Source: Chlorella sorokiniana (Eukaryota; Chlorophyta; Trebouxiophyceae; Chlorellales; Chlorellaceae). Taken from it: a stretch of 64,000 nt of DNA. Location: NCBI GenBank assembly GCA_025917655.1, contig CP084619.1, forward strand, positions 2,709,001-2,773,000, in the 5' to 3' direction. Positions within the stretch are counted from its first letter, which is position 1. Every line of letters starts with the position of its first letter. The position numbers and the translations under genes are program-made. Below, piece after piece: positions 23,591-34,795 of the stretch. The notes below the pieces were generated by a model. The model was not told the origin of the DNA and searched no databases. It saw only the letters and a program-made list of their open reading frames with translations.

Positions 23591-24057
23591 GGTGTTGCGT
23601 TCTGTTGGTCTGCCTTGCCCATCCCCAGCCTGTGCGGCTGCTCCTGGCTCCGGCTCACTGCTGCCAAGCTGCTACTGCTGGCGCAATGTGATCCAATCAA
23701 TCTTTGTGACCGACAGATGACGTGCTTCCCAACACTCGCCGAAAAGCGCACGATCCCGCCTGTTGTACCGCCTGTCATGCGCAAAGTTGGAATTCGGGAG
23801 CTGACCAAACTCCCAACATGATATAGCCTGACCCGGATGCAAAAAGGTGATTCCCGCTTGAGGTATCAGCAGTCCTCCTTTCTGCAATAGCTAGACCCCA
23901 GGTTGCCAGTCCTTCAGCAGTCGCAGTTTGCCAGCAAATGGCTGTCAACATGCTGCAATAACATCAAACCACAGCTGCATATCACATTACATCATTCCAC
24001 ATTGCAACAAGCCAATTCAAGCAACGCAGACACACCCGTAAGCTCCACACCGCCGTC
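23591..24057. other. Spacer between TPR protein 3' end and MFS 5' end
   Basis: 467 bp between two minus-strand genes, AT-richer than coding DNA. It should hold the TPR-gene 3' UTR and the MFS promoter. A minus-strand TGTAA candidate lies at 23987-23991. Confidence 0.5.
23987..23991 (-). terminator. TGTAA poly(A)-signal candidate for TPR gene
   Basis: TTACA on the + strand, TGTAA on the minus strand, 67 bp beyond the stop at 24058: a good distance for the algal signal. Confidence 0.55.
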
Positions 24058-25455
24058 TCAGTATCCTCCATACACAGGCTCCGCCACGTGCAGCGCTTTC
24101 ATGAGCCTACGCCACGCCGCTTGGCCGCCCACGTCCTCGAGAAAGGCCGCCGACTGGGGGCATTGCTGCCACCAAACAGGTCTTGTGCATGCTGCTGCGC
24201 CGCGCAAATCATGCTGGCCTCCTCCTCGCTCTGTTGCTCGCCAGCCATGACGCCGCTGTTGAACACCATCTCTGCAGTGGCCTGCAGCGAGCGGCCGCCC
24301 AGCGCGGCTGCAAACACGTTTTCGCCGCCCCACTTCTCCTTTGCATCCGACTATTCGAATGCAAAGCCCAGCAGCTTGGCGGCGGCGCGCAAGAAGCTGT
24401 CCCAGCTCCAGTTCTGCCGCGGCACAACGCCCTGCGCCACGGCCAGCTTGCAGAACACCTGCACCCAGTGATTGATGGGGACAGCCATGCCTGCATGGTC
24501 TTCACCACAGCAGGCAGCGCATGCTGGGGGCCGTCGTACTGTCACATCCCAGGTCCGGGATGGCTTGTCAGCGGCCAGGGCCCGCCAGAGCTGCCCACGC
24601 TGTGCCGTGCTGCGCCCCCAAGCCCAGCCCCCGCCAGCCGCCGCCTCCTGCTCACCAGGAAGTCGGTGACCACCTCATCTTTGCCCCCAGGCCGCACAGC
24701 CCGCGCTGCTCGCCGCGCCAGGCACACTCGTCATCCACCCGCATGCGGTAGCAGTCGACCAGCCACTCGTGGCGCTGGTCAACAGGCAGGCCCCGAGCCC
24801 AGGCATCGGGGCGCCCATGTTGAAGCCGGCGGCAGCGGCTGCGCCGCGCGCTCCACCCCCACCTGCACGCCCCGCCTGTTGCGGCGCCTGCCTCAACCGC
24901 TTGCGCAGGTCCCGCGTGCGGTCGCTCAGCTCCCTGCTCTCCGGGTTTGCGTGCAGGCCGTCTGTGAATGCACGCAGCGCCCGCACCAGGCCATGCTCCC
25001 GGCCAGGGGTCGGCAGGGGGATCCACCGGGCGGGCCGCTGCGTATGGCGGCGCTGTGCGCCCATCACTGTTTTCAGCGCTCCAGCATCCCCTCCCTACCC
25101 CCTACCCTCAACACGCACCACGCCGCTGCATAACATCGTCCGGCCGTCCCAGCAGCTCCAGAGAGCAGCCCAGCCTGAAGGCGGCCTTGTCCCAGCCCGG
25201 CCGCAGGCGCAGCGTGGCCTCGGCATCAGCCGCCGCCTCCTTGCCCCGGCCCAGCTTGATCCAGGCAGCTGCGCGATTGCTGCATGGTGGGCGTGTTGTG
25301 GGTGCTGTTGGAAGGAGGACCCCCCAGCCGATCTTGTGTGGTCCCGCCCCTCGCACTGCTCAAATGAACAGAGTGGCATCCTCAGCATCCCCTGCAACGC
25401 TTGGCTGCCTTCTCCACTGCCTCCTCATACTTGCCGCAATTGAACAACTCGTTCC
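24058..25455 (-). CDS. TPR-repeat protein of unknown function, start unresolved
   Basis: A TPR solenoid is visible from 25455 down: NELFNCGKYEEAVEKA, then SNRAAAWIKLGRGKEAAADA with ATLRLRPGWDKAAFRLGCS, and a helix ending RDLRKRLRQ. Next comes a conserved-looking non-TPR region: HEWLVDCYRMRVDDECAWRG, KDEVVTDFLV, FCKLAVAQGVVPRQNWSWDS, AAKLLGFAFE and GRSLQATAEMVFNSGVMAG, ending VAEPVYGGY at 24058. The frame breaks at the G run 24156-24160 and in the exon near 24690. The first exon, upstream of the acceptor at 25456, could not be fixed, so the start given is the first supportable exon. The C-terminal region reminds me of uncharacterised algal TPR proteins; I assign no function. Confidence 0.7.
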
Positions 25456-25989
25456 CTGCGTGGCCAAAGGAACGGGGGCTGGCGCCTTGCCTGTGGAACT
25501 GGCACAGGCAGGCAGCTGGCGACGGCTGGGACCCACACCGCACTCCACACGCGACACATCGACCATGGCTGTGATTGGCATTTCACCTTGCTGCCTCTAG
25601 TTGGATGCAGATACGGCACCCGTTGCTGCGCTCATCGGGCGAGGCGATGGGTTTTGTCTGCCTCTGCGCCACTGCCCTTTTCATACGGCTCGCCAAACAC
25701 TAGCTGGCACGTATCAAAGCCGAGACAGACACCGCCCGATGCAGTAAAAGCTCCGACGGTCCTCCCCAGGTGGCCGCTACGTCCATGCCATGCGTGCACG
25801 CAGTCGAGCGTGCCTTGGGAGTTGTCTGCACCACGCACAGTTTTGCTAATGCGTTGACAAAAACAAGTTCCAGCATCAAGCACCGATTGACGATGATGGT
25901 AAGTGATGAGACACCCAAGGCCACAAGGGGGCGCTGGTGGTGCGCCGGCGCGGGGAGGGCGGCGGGAGCACCCTGGGCGCCTGCCGCCG
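25456..25989. other. Spacer holding TPR-gene 5' end and FAD-gene 3' UTR
   Basis: Probably contains the missing first exon and promoter of the TPR gene plus the 3' UTR of the FAD enzyme. A candidate ATG-led exon near 25640 has the right phase but meets a stop, so it was not called. Confidence 0.4.
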
Positions 25990-28093
25990 TCACATGGACA
26001 AGCAGTCCTCACTGCTGAGCCCAAAGGGGCACCGCAGGCGCTCCACCACGTCAGCCTCCAGGCCGCAAGGCTGGCCCAGCAGGTGCTCGCTTACCAACGC
26101 TGCGGTGGCGGGCGCCAGGGTCAGCCCGCTGCCCTCGTGGCCGGCCGCCACCAGCAGCCCCTCCACACCCGGCACTGGCCCAACCATCGGGGCCCCGGCC
26201 TGCAGGCAGAGTGCAGTGCACAGCAGCATGACTAACCGTGCAAGCAGCACACAGCCAACAGTGCTTAAAGCAGCGGGCCGGGAGAGCCAGCGCCCCGCTC
26301 CCGCTCCCCGGCCCACGGCACCGCCCCACCGTGGCGTAAGGGCGCGGCCCCGCCCGCACGCTGATGTCCTGGCGCCGCACGCCGGCCAGGCCCGGTAGAA
26401 ACTTCGCCGCTCGCTCCATAATAGCATGCACCACGGGCTCGGGGCGTCGGCCGAGTACCCCGCAAACTCTCTGCGGGTGACGCGGCGGGCGGGCCGGGTT
26501 GAGGCTGGCAGCCAGTTCAAGGCGTGGGAGGCGGCAGGGGCAGCCCGCCGCGTCGTCATGTGGCAGCCAGGCAGGGCTCGCCAGCAGCCGCGCACCCACC
26601 TGCTGCTGCCCACCAGCAGGGTGCCGGCGGCGCTGGTGGTGGCAGTGAAGGTGATGCCGGCGTCGCCGCCGGCCCCCGCCTCCGAGCCCTCCCCCTCCGC
26701 CGCCTCCCCCTCGGCAAGCGCGCTGCCGTATGCCGCGAAAGCGGCGGCGCTGTCGCGGCCAGCGGGGCTGTAGTGCTGGGTGTACCCCATCTCCATGAGG
26801 CCGTGCGACAGCTGCGGCATGCCCCCGGCCGCGCCAGCTCCAGCAGCAGCCCGCGGCGGGGCGCACCGCAGCCGCCCACCGCGCGTCGGCCAGCTGCTGC
26901 GCCAGGAAGCAGCCGGTCCAGGCGCCCAGCGCCACCACCACTCCGCGGGGCGCATGCACCCTGCAGCAGCGGGCGAGCCCAGGCGGCGGGGTGACGGCGC
27001 GCTCATGCCGGCGTGGGCAGCCGCAAGCGCCTCTGTTCAGACCCACCTGCGCGCCTCTGTCTCCACCGCCTCCACCCGCCCCGACTCGCCAGCCACCAGC
27101 CGCCCCGCGCCCTCCCCAAACAGCCGGATGAAGCGGCGCCCGTGCGCCTCGCACGCCCGCTGCAGCGCCGCCGCCGCCGCCCTGCCGCTGATCTGCAGGT
27201 CTGAGGGCATCAGCAGGGCGGCGGCGTCTGGTGAGCCCAGCGCCAGCGCCGGCTCCAGCCTCCGCGCCTCGTCGGCAGGCAGCAGCCGCGCTCCAGGCCC
27301 TCAGCAACCAGCCGCTCGCGCCGCGCCGCCAGCTGCTCGCTTTCTTGCCGCGTGCTGGCAATCAGCATGCTGCCCAGCGGCTGCGCCAGCAGCGGCCAGG
27401 GCGGGCGGCGGGGGAGCGCGTCACGTGACAGGCCCATGCAGCAACCGCTCTGCCGAGAGGGTACAGCCGCTAGGCATTTCAGCAGCCCAGCCGCTAGTCC
27501 CACCTGCCACTCCAGCGCCTCTGGCGTCAGCTCAGGCACGCTGGGCGCCAGCAGCTGGGCCCACATCTGCTTGCTGCGGGCGGCGAGGCGGTACAGCGGG
27601 GAGCCCACGTCGCGGTGGGCCAGCCAGAGGTACTGCGGGCAGGCAGGGCAGGGGGAGGGAGCGGATTTCGAACCAATCCTTCATTTTCTTGGGTTTCCAG
27701 TGGGTCACCAGGCCTGCGTGCGCGGCAGCAAGCCTTGCTGCCCTCACTCACCCCCTGGCCCGCCCCCCGTCGCCCCGCGCATGGGCCCCGCCGGTCCAGC
27801 AGCGCCACCCGCAGGTGAGGGTCCGCCCTCAGCAGCGCCAGCGCGCTGGCCAGGCCGATGATGCCCGCGCCCAGCACACACACATCCGCCTCCAGAGTGC
27901 TTTCCGCTGCTGCCGCGGGTGTGGCAGCTGCCTGCGCGCAGCGCCGTCGCCGCCGCCCGGGCCGGCGCCGCTGTCCAGCTGCACAACTAGCAGGTGATGC
28001 CGATGGAGGGCTGAATTGAACACGGCAGCAGGGGCTAGTTGCATGCGTTGCCTGCGCGGCAGGGCTGCCATATGATCGCGTTGGCGCGGCCAT
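25990..28093 (-). CDS. FAD-dependent oxidoreductase, DAO/DadA family
   Basis: Two-domain flavoenzyme of the D-amino-acid oxidase/dehydrogenase fold. The minus-strand reading opens with an Arg/Ala/Ser-rich presequence, then DVCVLGAGIIGLASALALLR (dinucleotide-binding GxGxxG), YLWLAHRDVGSPLYRLAARS, GRAAAAALQRACEAHGRRF, VHAPRGVVVALGAWTGCF, LSHGLMEMGYTQHYSP, a Gly/Glu-rich insert, LLVGSSR joined to EFAGYSADAEPVV, RPYATVG, and the C-terminal flavin block GHEGSGLTLAPATAALV, ending at 25990. About six exons. A product that oxidises an amine or amino acid in an organelle is likely, but the substrate is not readable. The start is uncertain: 28093 is the open-frame limit, and an ATG in another frame near 28046 is an alternative. 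Confidence 0.8.
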
Positions 28094-28450
28094 TCATACA
28101 CACTAGAAACAAAAACTACAAACTTTAACAAGTTCCCTTGGACACAATCGTGTGTATGTCGATGCACGCTAGCCGGTCATCAAGATTGCGGAACTCAACG
28201 AGTGCCCGTTTGTACATCAGCGCAGCGCAGCGCGGCGGCCAGCGCTTCGCCCCCTGGCCTCCCTTTCTCTGCGCAGACCTTGCCTCCCGCCACCTGACGC
28301 AACCCCACACGCCTTGTTGCATGGGTTCGGTGCTTCAAACATTGAGGCAGCGCACATGCAGGCGATGGGCGGCGGGTGGGCCGTCGCCGGAAGCCCGGCC
28401 GCCCAGCCCAGGTGCCCCGCAGGCAGCCGGGCCACCCAGCCCCTGTGCGG
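28094..28450. other. Spacer RPT5 3' end / FAD enzyme 5' end
   Basis: 357 bp between two minus-strand genes; should hold the RPT5 3' UTR and the promoter of the FAD enzyme. No further signal recognised. Confidence 0.45.
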
Positions 28451-31194
28451 TCAGGCATAGTAGTTTAGGTTGGCCTTCTTCTTGGCCTGCACCTCTGTGA
28501 TGGCCTCGTTGAAGTCCTCGTGGTTGACCTGGGTGGCGTCCCGCCGCAGCGCCAGCATCCCCGCCTCCACGCACACCTGCAGGGGGAGGGGGCATGTGTG
28601 AGAGCGCGACAAACTCTGGAGGTTGCACTTCACACCTTCCAAGCGAGCAGCGGCGCCACATGCAGTGCTGTGTGCCTGCTGCCCTACCTCCGCCTGCTGC
28701 TGGCCCGCGGCGCCCCCAAACATAGACCCGTCTGCCCGCCGCCGCCGCCCCGCATGCTCGCTCACCGCCTTGAGCTGCGCGGCGTTGAAGTCGTCGGTGG
28801 AGCGGGCCAGCTCGTCGTAGTTGACGTCGGGGGAGACGTTCATCTTGCGGGAGTGGATCTGCAGGATCTTGGCCCGCGCCTCCTCGTTGGGGTGCGGGAA
28901 CTCAATCTTGCGGTCCAGGCGGCCTGGTGGGGGAGGTGGGCAGGGATGGAGCTGGGCGTGCGTTTGTGCGATTGTGTGTTGTGAGGGAGGGGTTGAGCAT
29001 GCGCGCGCGGTGCAACAGTGCGCGCTGCGCGAGAGCGGGGTGGGCCCCAGGGATGGTGGCAGCCAGCTGGCGTGGCGGCGGAGCAGGGGGCCGGCTGCCT
29101 GCTGGCGCCACGCCCGTTGCCCGCTGAAGTTGCACGTTCTCTGCCTATCCCCTCTTCCGTTCCCCGTCCTTCACCCTTCAAGCTCTGAGGACATTGCAGC
29201 ACCCTGCCCCCGCCCCACCCACCCGAGCGCATGAGCGCTGGGTCCAGGATGTCGGGGCGGTTGGTGGCGGCAATGATCTTAACCTCGTCGGCCGAGGAGA
29301 AGCCGTCCAGCTGGTTGAGCAGCTCCAGCATGGTGCGCTGCACCTCGCGATCGCCGCTCATTTCGCTGTCGCGACGCGTCGTGCCTGCAACAAGGGGGCG
29401 CCAGGGTTGGCGGCGTCGCATGGCATGCCTGCCGCTGTGTGCACAGCAATGCACAGTGGGCAAGCTGTGTGCAAGGGCTTGAACCAGGGCTCTGGAAGCT
29501 CGTCTTCCCCCTCCCCCACCACCCTTGTGCGGCAGCCCACCGATGGAGTCGATTTCATCGATGAAGATGATGCACGGCTGCTTCTCCTTGGCCAGCGCAA
29601 ACGCGTCTCGCACCATCTTGGCGCCGTCGCCGATGAACATCTGCACAAGGCTGGTGCCCGCCAGCTTGAGGAAGGTGGCGTTGGTCTGTGCGGCGCACGC
29701 CCGTGCAATCAGCGTCTTGCCGGTGCCTGCGCCGGGTGTGTGTGTGTGTGGGTGGGTGTGTGGGTGTGTGGGGGGGGATAGAAATCTTGCAAGAGCATCG
29801 ACAACTCGTGTGGTGCACGGCAACGAACCACGCCGCAGCCAGCCCATCAATGTTCCTCTTGCAGCAGCAGCGCCCTTCAAGGCGCGCCTGCCCAAAGCAT
29901 CGCCGTGCCCGACAACAGCGCCCCCACCACCACCCCGCCCCCCGCGCACCTGGCGGCCCATGCAGCAGCACGCCCTTGGGCGGCTTGATGCCCAGCTTGA
30001 CGAAGCGGTCCTTGTGGGTGATGGGCAGCACGATGGCCTCCCGCAGCTCCTGGATCTGCTTGTCCAGCCCCCAATGTCACTGTAGTCCTCGGTCGGCTTC
30101 TCGTCCACCTCCATCGCCTTGACCCTGCGGGCCAACAGGGGGCCCAGGGGGCACTACACGGCTCGAGCATCGGCAGCTTGTGGTGACAAGCCAACAGCGC
30201 TCGCGACGGCACGGCTCCTGGCATCCTACGCTGCCAAGGTGTGTTGCCACAGCATGCCCGCTGGACGGCAGATCAAGTCCCAGGCAAGCACTGTTGCCAG
30301 TCCTTCCGTCAGCGGCACATCACCTTGCGCTTCCAGATCCACGCCGCCTTCTGCCTCCCCCGCCACCCCCGCCACCCCCACCACCCACACACACCTGGAG
30401 TCATACTCGGCGGGCAGCGTGTCCAGGATGAGATAAGAGTCCTTGTTCACCCCCACAAGGTCGCCAGGTTTCAGGCTGGCGGGGTCCACCAGCCCCGCCA
30501 CCGGCAGGAACACGGTCTGGCGAGTGGACGTCTTGAGCACCACGCACTTGCCCTGCTTGCCGGCGTCCTGGTACGCACCCGCGCCTGCGCGCAGCCACGC
30601 ATGCAGGCAGGCGGCATGGGCGGCCAGCAGGCATGCGACCATGTCGCGAAAGCGGGTGGGCATGCTTCAGGAGCAGCAGCGCAACATCCGCAAGCGGCGC
30701 TGCCTCGCCCCGCCCGCCCTCAGCCCAGCGCTGCCTGCATCCGTGGCTGCGTTGCCCGGGGTTGTGCCTACGGCAGCACTCACCGTCCTCCTCCTCCTCC
30801 TCCTCCGGGTCGACATCCAGCACCTCCACGATGTTGGCCACCAGGTAGGGCAGCTGGTTGTTCAGCTTGATCTTCTCGTGGTTCTCCTTGACGCGCTCCG
30901 TCAGCCCCGCCTTCTCATGCGTCAAGCGGTTGGACTCGTCGCGCAACACCCGTACCTCATTCTCCAGCAGCCGTGTTCTGCACAGCGTCAAAACCCTCTA
31001 GCAGTCAGCCGCAGGAAGACGTAACAGACGACAAGGCAAGCCGTAAGCCAGCGCTGTGGTGCAAGCTGAAGGAACTCTGCCGCCGCAAGGGTGGCACACC
31101 TGCGCTGGATGTCCTCTGCTGACATGGTCTTAAACTCCTCTGGGAGGTCATCCTTCTGCTCGTCCCCGAATATCTCCGCCTCCAACGCTGCCAT
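28451..31194 (-). CDS. RPT5: 26S proteasome regulatory ATPase RPT5 (S6A)
   Basis: RPT5 is one of six AAA+ subunits of the 19S base that unfold substrates. Reading from 31194: [34 protein letters not shown] coiled coil, OB-domain blocks [20 protein letters not shown] and [47 protein letters not shown] joined by splicing to [20 protein letters not shown] (Walker A), [12 protein letters not shown] (Walker B), [38 protein letters not shown], and the C-terminal LNYYA, an HbYX-type tail that docks in the 20S ring. A frame break lies at the C run 30068-30072 just after DIGG. The start at 31194 matches family length; an upstream in-frame ATG at 31221 is possible. The gene is head-to-head with the DeSI gene. 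Confidence 0.97.
29735..29778. repeat. (GT)n / G-rich tract in RPT5 intron
   Basis: Alternating GT with GGGT units and a terminal G run, inside the intron 29727-29949 that splits the Walker A motif. Confidence 0.85.
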
Positions 31195-31652
31195 GGCTGT
31201 GATCGCCCCCACTAGCAACACCTACCAGCTGACCACCCGCGGCCTTCCGGCGATCACCAATCTCCCAGGCCGAAAGGAAGCGCAGACCGGGCGTCGAGCA
31301 AGCTTGTGATCGCCTTCAGGCGGCCAGAGGAACAAAGGCCCAGAAGACTAGGTTGGTGTCGTTGCGAAGCAGGGACAAGCAATCGGTGCATTGCCAGGCC
31401 ACGGCCACTGTCAGAAGCCCAAACCAGCAGTACACTTGGCGTGCTTCCTGCTTTGAGGAGTGATGGAGCCGCCTACCAGATGATCTCCAAGCTGCTAATG
31501 CTCAGGCCCGTTGTAAGCCCTGTGCAGAGGCATTGCCCAGCGGCTGCCGTCTCAGACGACGTGTTCCAGCGCCCAACAGCCGCTAGCCACCCTGAGCAGT
31601 TGCTGAAAGCCTCCGTACGTCATCCCTAGCTGCTCAAAAAGCGCTCGCAGCA
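31195..31652. promoter_or_regulatory. Divergent promoter region RPT5 / DeSI peptidase
   Basis: Only 458 bp separate the two start codons, so both promoters and 5' UTRs must lie here. I recognise no specific element. Confidence 0.5.
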
Positions 31653-32760
31653 ATGCACGCAGTTGGCAGCTCGCAGGCTTTGAGCCGAGACGGAGGAAGC
31701 GGCACAACCGTGTTCTTGAACGTCTACGATCTCTTGCAGCAGGTGGAGAGCAACGAAAAGAACGCCAGCCTGTCGAACTGCCACGCCGCAACGCGGACGA
31801 CCTGCCTCCGCAGTGCTGCCGCCAACCGCTGCCGCACGCACGCCAGGCGTTCTGCTCCACAGCAGAACTGGCAATCCCTAGCACGCCCCCTGGCATGCTG
31901 CCACATCGTCAGCCTTTCAGGGTCGCTGCTCACTGTCTCTGGGAAATCATGCAGGCAATGTGCTGCTGTGCCCCTTGCTGCAGAACGACTGGACGTACTG
32001 GTGTGGCATCGGCGTGTATCACTCGGGTGTAGAGGTGTATGGCATCGAGTATGCGTTTGGCGGTGAGCGGCAGCCTTAATGCCGTGGGGCCCCGTTCAAG
32101 TTGTAGCTTGCCTTGGCGCAGCGCTTGAAGCAGGGGCAAGCATGTCTGACCCAGCTGCTTACAGCTCGATCCCCGTCTGTCTCTGTGCGTGCCTCGCAGG
32201 CCACGAGTATGATGCTCCAGGTGGGAGCGCAGGCGCTCTGCTGCTGTGTTCTTACAGCCCGCTTGCTTAGCAGCTGCTTGTACGGCCTGAAAGCCACCCT
32301 CAGCCCCCAACAAGCGGTTACCGCCGCCTCCCCTCCTCGTTGCACGTCTGCAGGCGTGTTTGCCACCAACCCTCGCGAGGCCCCTGGGGCCAGCTTTCGG
32401 GAGGCCATCCCTCTTGGGCAGACAGACCTGACGCCGGCGGAGGTGCATGCGGTGGTGCAGCAGATGGGGCAGCAGTACCGCGGCAACCGGTACCACCTGC
32501 TGCAGATGAACTGCAACCACTTTTCCTCAGACCTGTGCGCTGCGCTGACTGGGCAGCCCGCCCCAGCCTGGATCAACCGCCTCGCCGGCATCGCCGTCTC
32601 GCTGCACTGTCTGCTGCCCACGGGGTGGGTGCCGCCGCTGCGGCCGCCCACCGCGGCAGACCTGTTGGAGCAGCAGGAGCGCAGCCGCCTGCTGGACCCG
32701 CTGGCACACCCGGGCAGCAGCGACCAGCCGCCGCGGGCAGTGCAGCAGCTCATATCCTAG
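31653..32760 (+). CDS. DeSI/PPPDE-family deSUMOylating isopeptidase
   Basis: PPPDE-fold cysteine peptidase related to animal DESI2 and plant DeSI proteins, which cleave SUMO or ubiquitin conjugates. Exons: 31653-31742 (MHAVGSSQALS, VFLNVYDL), 31984-32062 (NDWTYWCGIGVYHSGVEVYG with the catalytic His), 32200-32220, and 32354-32760 (REAIPLGQTDLTPAEVHAVV, YRGNRYHLLQMNCNHFSSDL with the catalytic Cys in NCNHF, WINRLAGIAVSL, then a short tail). All junctions are GT-AG and in phase, with no frame break. The third exon is only 21 nt and encodes HEYDAPG. His and Cys of the dyad are both present, so the enzyme should be active. Substrate not known. Confidence 0.93.
32200..32220 (+). other. 21-nt microexon of the DeSI gene
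   Basis: Acceptor gcctcgcag before GCCACGAG, donor gtggga after GCTCCAG. Inclusion gives GGHEYDAPGGVF, matching the conserved HEY block of plant DeSI proteins. Gene predictors commonly miss exons this short. Confidence 0.85.
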
Positions 32761-33040
32761 CCCGCGCTGCCCTCCTGCTGCCTCAACCAGCCCTCTCCCG
32801 CTGCTCCATGCTGCACCTGCTCCCCCGCTGCTCCGCCTCTTGCTCGCTGACGCACATCCCCTCGCTGTTTCTTCCGCAACATGCAACGCTCCTGTACCAC
32901 CAGCAGCACTGCCACAAATCCCTGGCTGCCCTTCTGACCCCTTGGACCGATGTCTCCTGCCCGACTTCTTTCATCATGCAATCAGTTAGTGCACCAACAT
33001 TGGTTGCAAGCGTGACCATGCAACCGCAGACAGCAGCGGT

Positions 33041-34795
33041 TCAAGCGGCCTGCCGCTGCGGAAACATGTGCCCAAACAGCTCCTGCTCCTTGCGCTTGTC
33101 AGCCGCGCGTGCGCTCCAGCGCCGCCGCCTGCTCCGCAGCCTCCAGGCTGGTTGGGTCCAGCTGGCGCACGCGGGCCAGGTCTGCGGCTGCCGCCTCGTA
33201 GTCGTGGCGCGCTGTGTGGCACCGGCTGCGCCGCAGCAGCGCCTTGGTGCTCCCGGGGTCCAGCTCAAGGGCCTTGTCGCAGTACGACGCAGCCATGCCG
33301 TAGTGCTGCGACGGAGGGATGCCAGGAGCAGTGCATCCCAGCTCGACAGCCTTGCAGGTCAGCAGATGACCCGGCAACTGCTTCCATCGCATGCTGGCCA
33401 GTGCGCGGGGGCAAGCCGCTACCTCCCTCAGCTGGCATTGCATGGAGCGGGGCTCACCCCCAGCGCCATGTGTACTGCCGCCAGGTTCAGGTACACTGCC
33501 ACGCGGTTGACGTCGACCTCCTGCTGGTCAGCACGGCTGAATCCCTGCAGTGCCCGCCCCCGGGCTCTTGTTGGTGCAAACAGACAGCGTTGCAGGTTGG
33601 AGCTCCTGCACATGGCTGGCAGCAGCTGCCCGCCATGTGCCCCCACCTGCACAAAGTCCACCACCGCGGCGGCTCGCTCGTAGAAGTTCAGCGCTGCGTC
33701 GTAGTCCCCCTCGCGGTACGCCTTGTTGCCCTTGCGCCGCTCGGTGAGCTGAGCCCCAGGATGGGGGAGGGGCGCACGGCCAGGCCATGCCGCTCACCAT
33801 GCCAGTCGAAGGTGCAGGCACCACACCCCAGCGCGCAGCGGCAGGCCGCCTCGCAACGTTCCTGGGCGAGCCGCCGACCAGGCCACCTTCCCCCTCATGC
33901 CACTCACGTGCTCGTTGAGCGCCCCCACCAGGTGGTCCGTACCGAGGCGGGCGCCCATCTTGGTCTTGGCCTTGAACTCCTCATGCGCCTCGCAGCGCGG
34001 GTCACGCAGCAGGCGCAGCATCAGCTCCTCCAGCTCATCCTCAGTAGTGCGCCTGTGGTGGGTGGGCGGGGATGGGGGGATGAGGGGCGGGTGAAGTGGC
34101 AATGAACATGTGATACAGCTATGCACCCTTCGCGCACGCGGCCATGCGTCGGCCAGTGAGAGACCCAGCCTGCGCTACCCTGCGCACCCCTCATCCAGCT
34201 GGCGTTGGGCCTCCCGCAGCATTCCCACCACCCGCGGGTTGGTGGCCCACTTCTCAAAGTCTCCTGACTCATCATTGGTGAAGGTCTGCAGTGGCCATGG
34301 GTGGCAGCCCCACGACCTTCTGTGCCACGCTTCGAGAGCATGCTACACTATGCAAGGAAGGCTGCCAGGCCTGACCTGGACGATGCGGCGCAGAACCCTG
34401 CTTTTCAGAAAGGGAGCAATGTTCTTTTGGGCATCGTAGTCCGACTCCAGCACCTGCGTGGCAAGGCATGGCCGTCCCCACTTTAAGCGATGCCTACCTG
34501 CACTGCACAGCTCATGCAAAGCCTTACCTTGTTGCGGAACTCCAACGCGCGCATCTTCTCTTTCAGCTGCATTGCTTGTTTGAACTCTTTCTGTTGCTGC
34601 TTCTCAAGCATCTCAGCATGCTCTGGTCGGCTCAGAAACTCCTTCAGGCTTTGCTCCTGCGGAGAGGCGGGCATCAGTGTAAGCAGCATGGGCAGGTGGG
34701 CCTCCTCGCCTCCCGCCAATTGTGCTGGGCACCGCGCTTACCATAGGGCTGCCGTTGGTCCCTCCAAACATTCCATTTCCACTGCCACCATACAT
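33041..34795 (-). CDS. TPR co-chaperone-like protein with two-carboxylate clamp
   Basis: Gly/Met-rich N terminus (MYGGSGNGMFGG), then a helical charged region (EQSLKEFLSRPEHAEMLEKQ, FLKSRVLRRIVQ, FEKWATNPRVVGMLREAQ, DELEELMLRLLRDP), then a three-TPR domain: RRKGNKAYREGDYDAALNFY, VNRVAVYLNLAAVHMALG, YGMAASYCDKALELDPGSTK and ALLRRSRCH. The Lys/Asn of the first repeat, Asn of YLNLA and Lys/Arg of TKALLRRSR are the clamp residues that bind the EEVD tails of Hsp70/Hsp90. The end, ELFGHMFPQRQAA, resembles FKBP/cyclophilin-40 TPR tails. The frame breaks before the last 22 codons, near a CG repeat. A short upstream exon is likely because an acceptor precedes the ATG used. No isomerase domain is visible. 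Confidence 0.78.

Noticed and set aside
27650-27690. tRNA T-arm-like GGTTCGA hairpin on the minus strand
   Set aside because: The TTCGA lies at the wrong place in the loop and no acceptor or anticodon stem can be drawn; it is in an intron of the FAD enzyme gene.
29735-29778. GT/GGGT tract as a telomere-like element
   Set aside because: Plant and algal telomeric repeats are TTTAGGG-like; this is a simple GT microsatellite.
28840-30135. 431-codon minus-strand frame as the RPT5 protein
   Set aside because: It reads through several introns; the family blocks show that the real exons are shorter and change frame at 30068.
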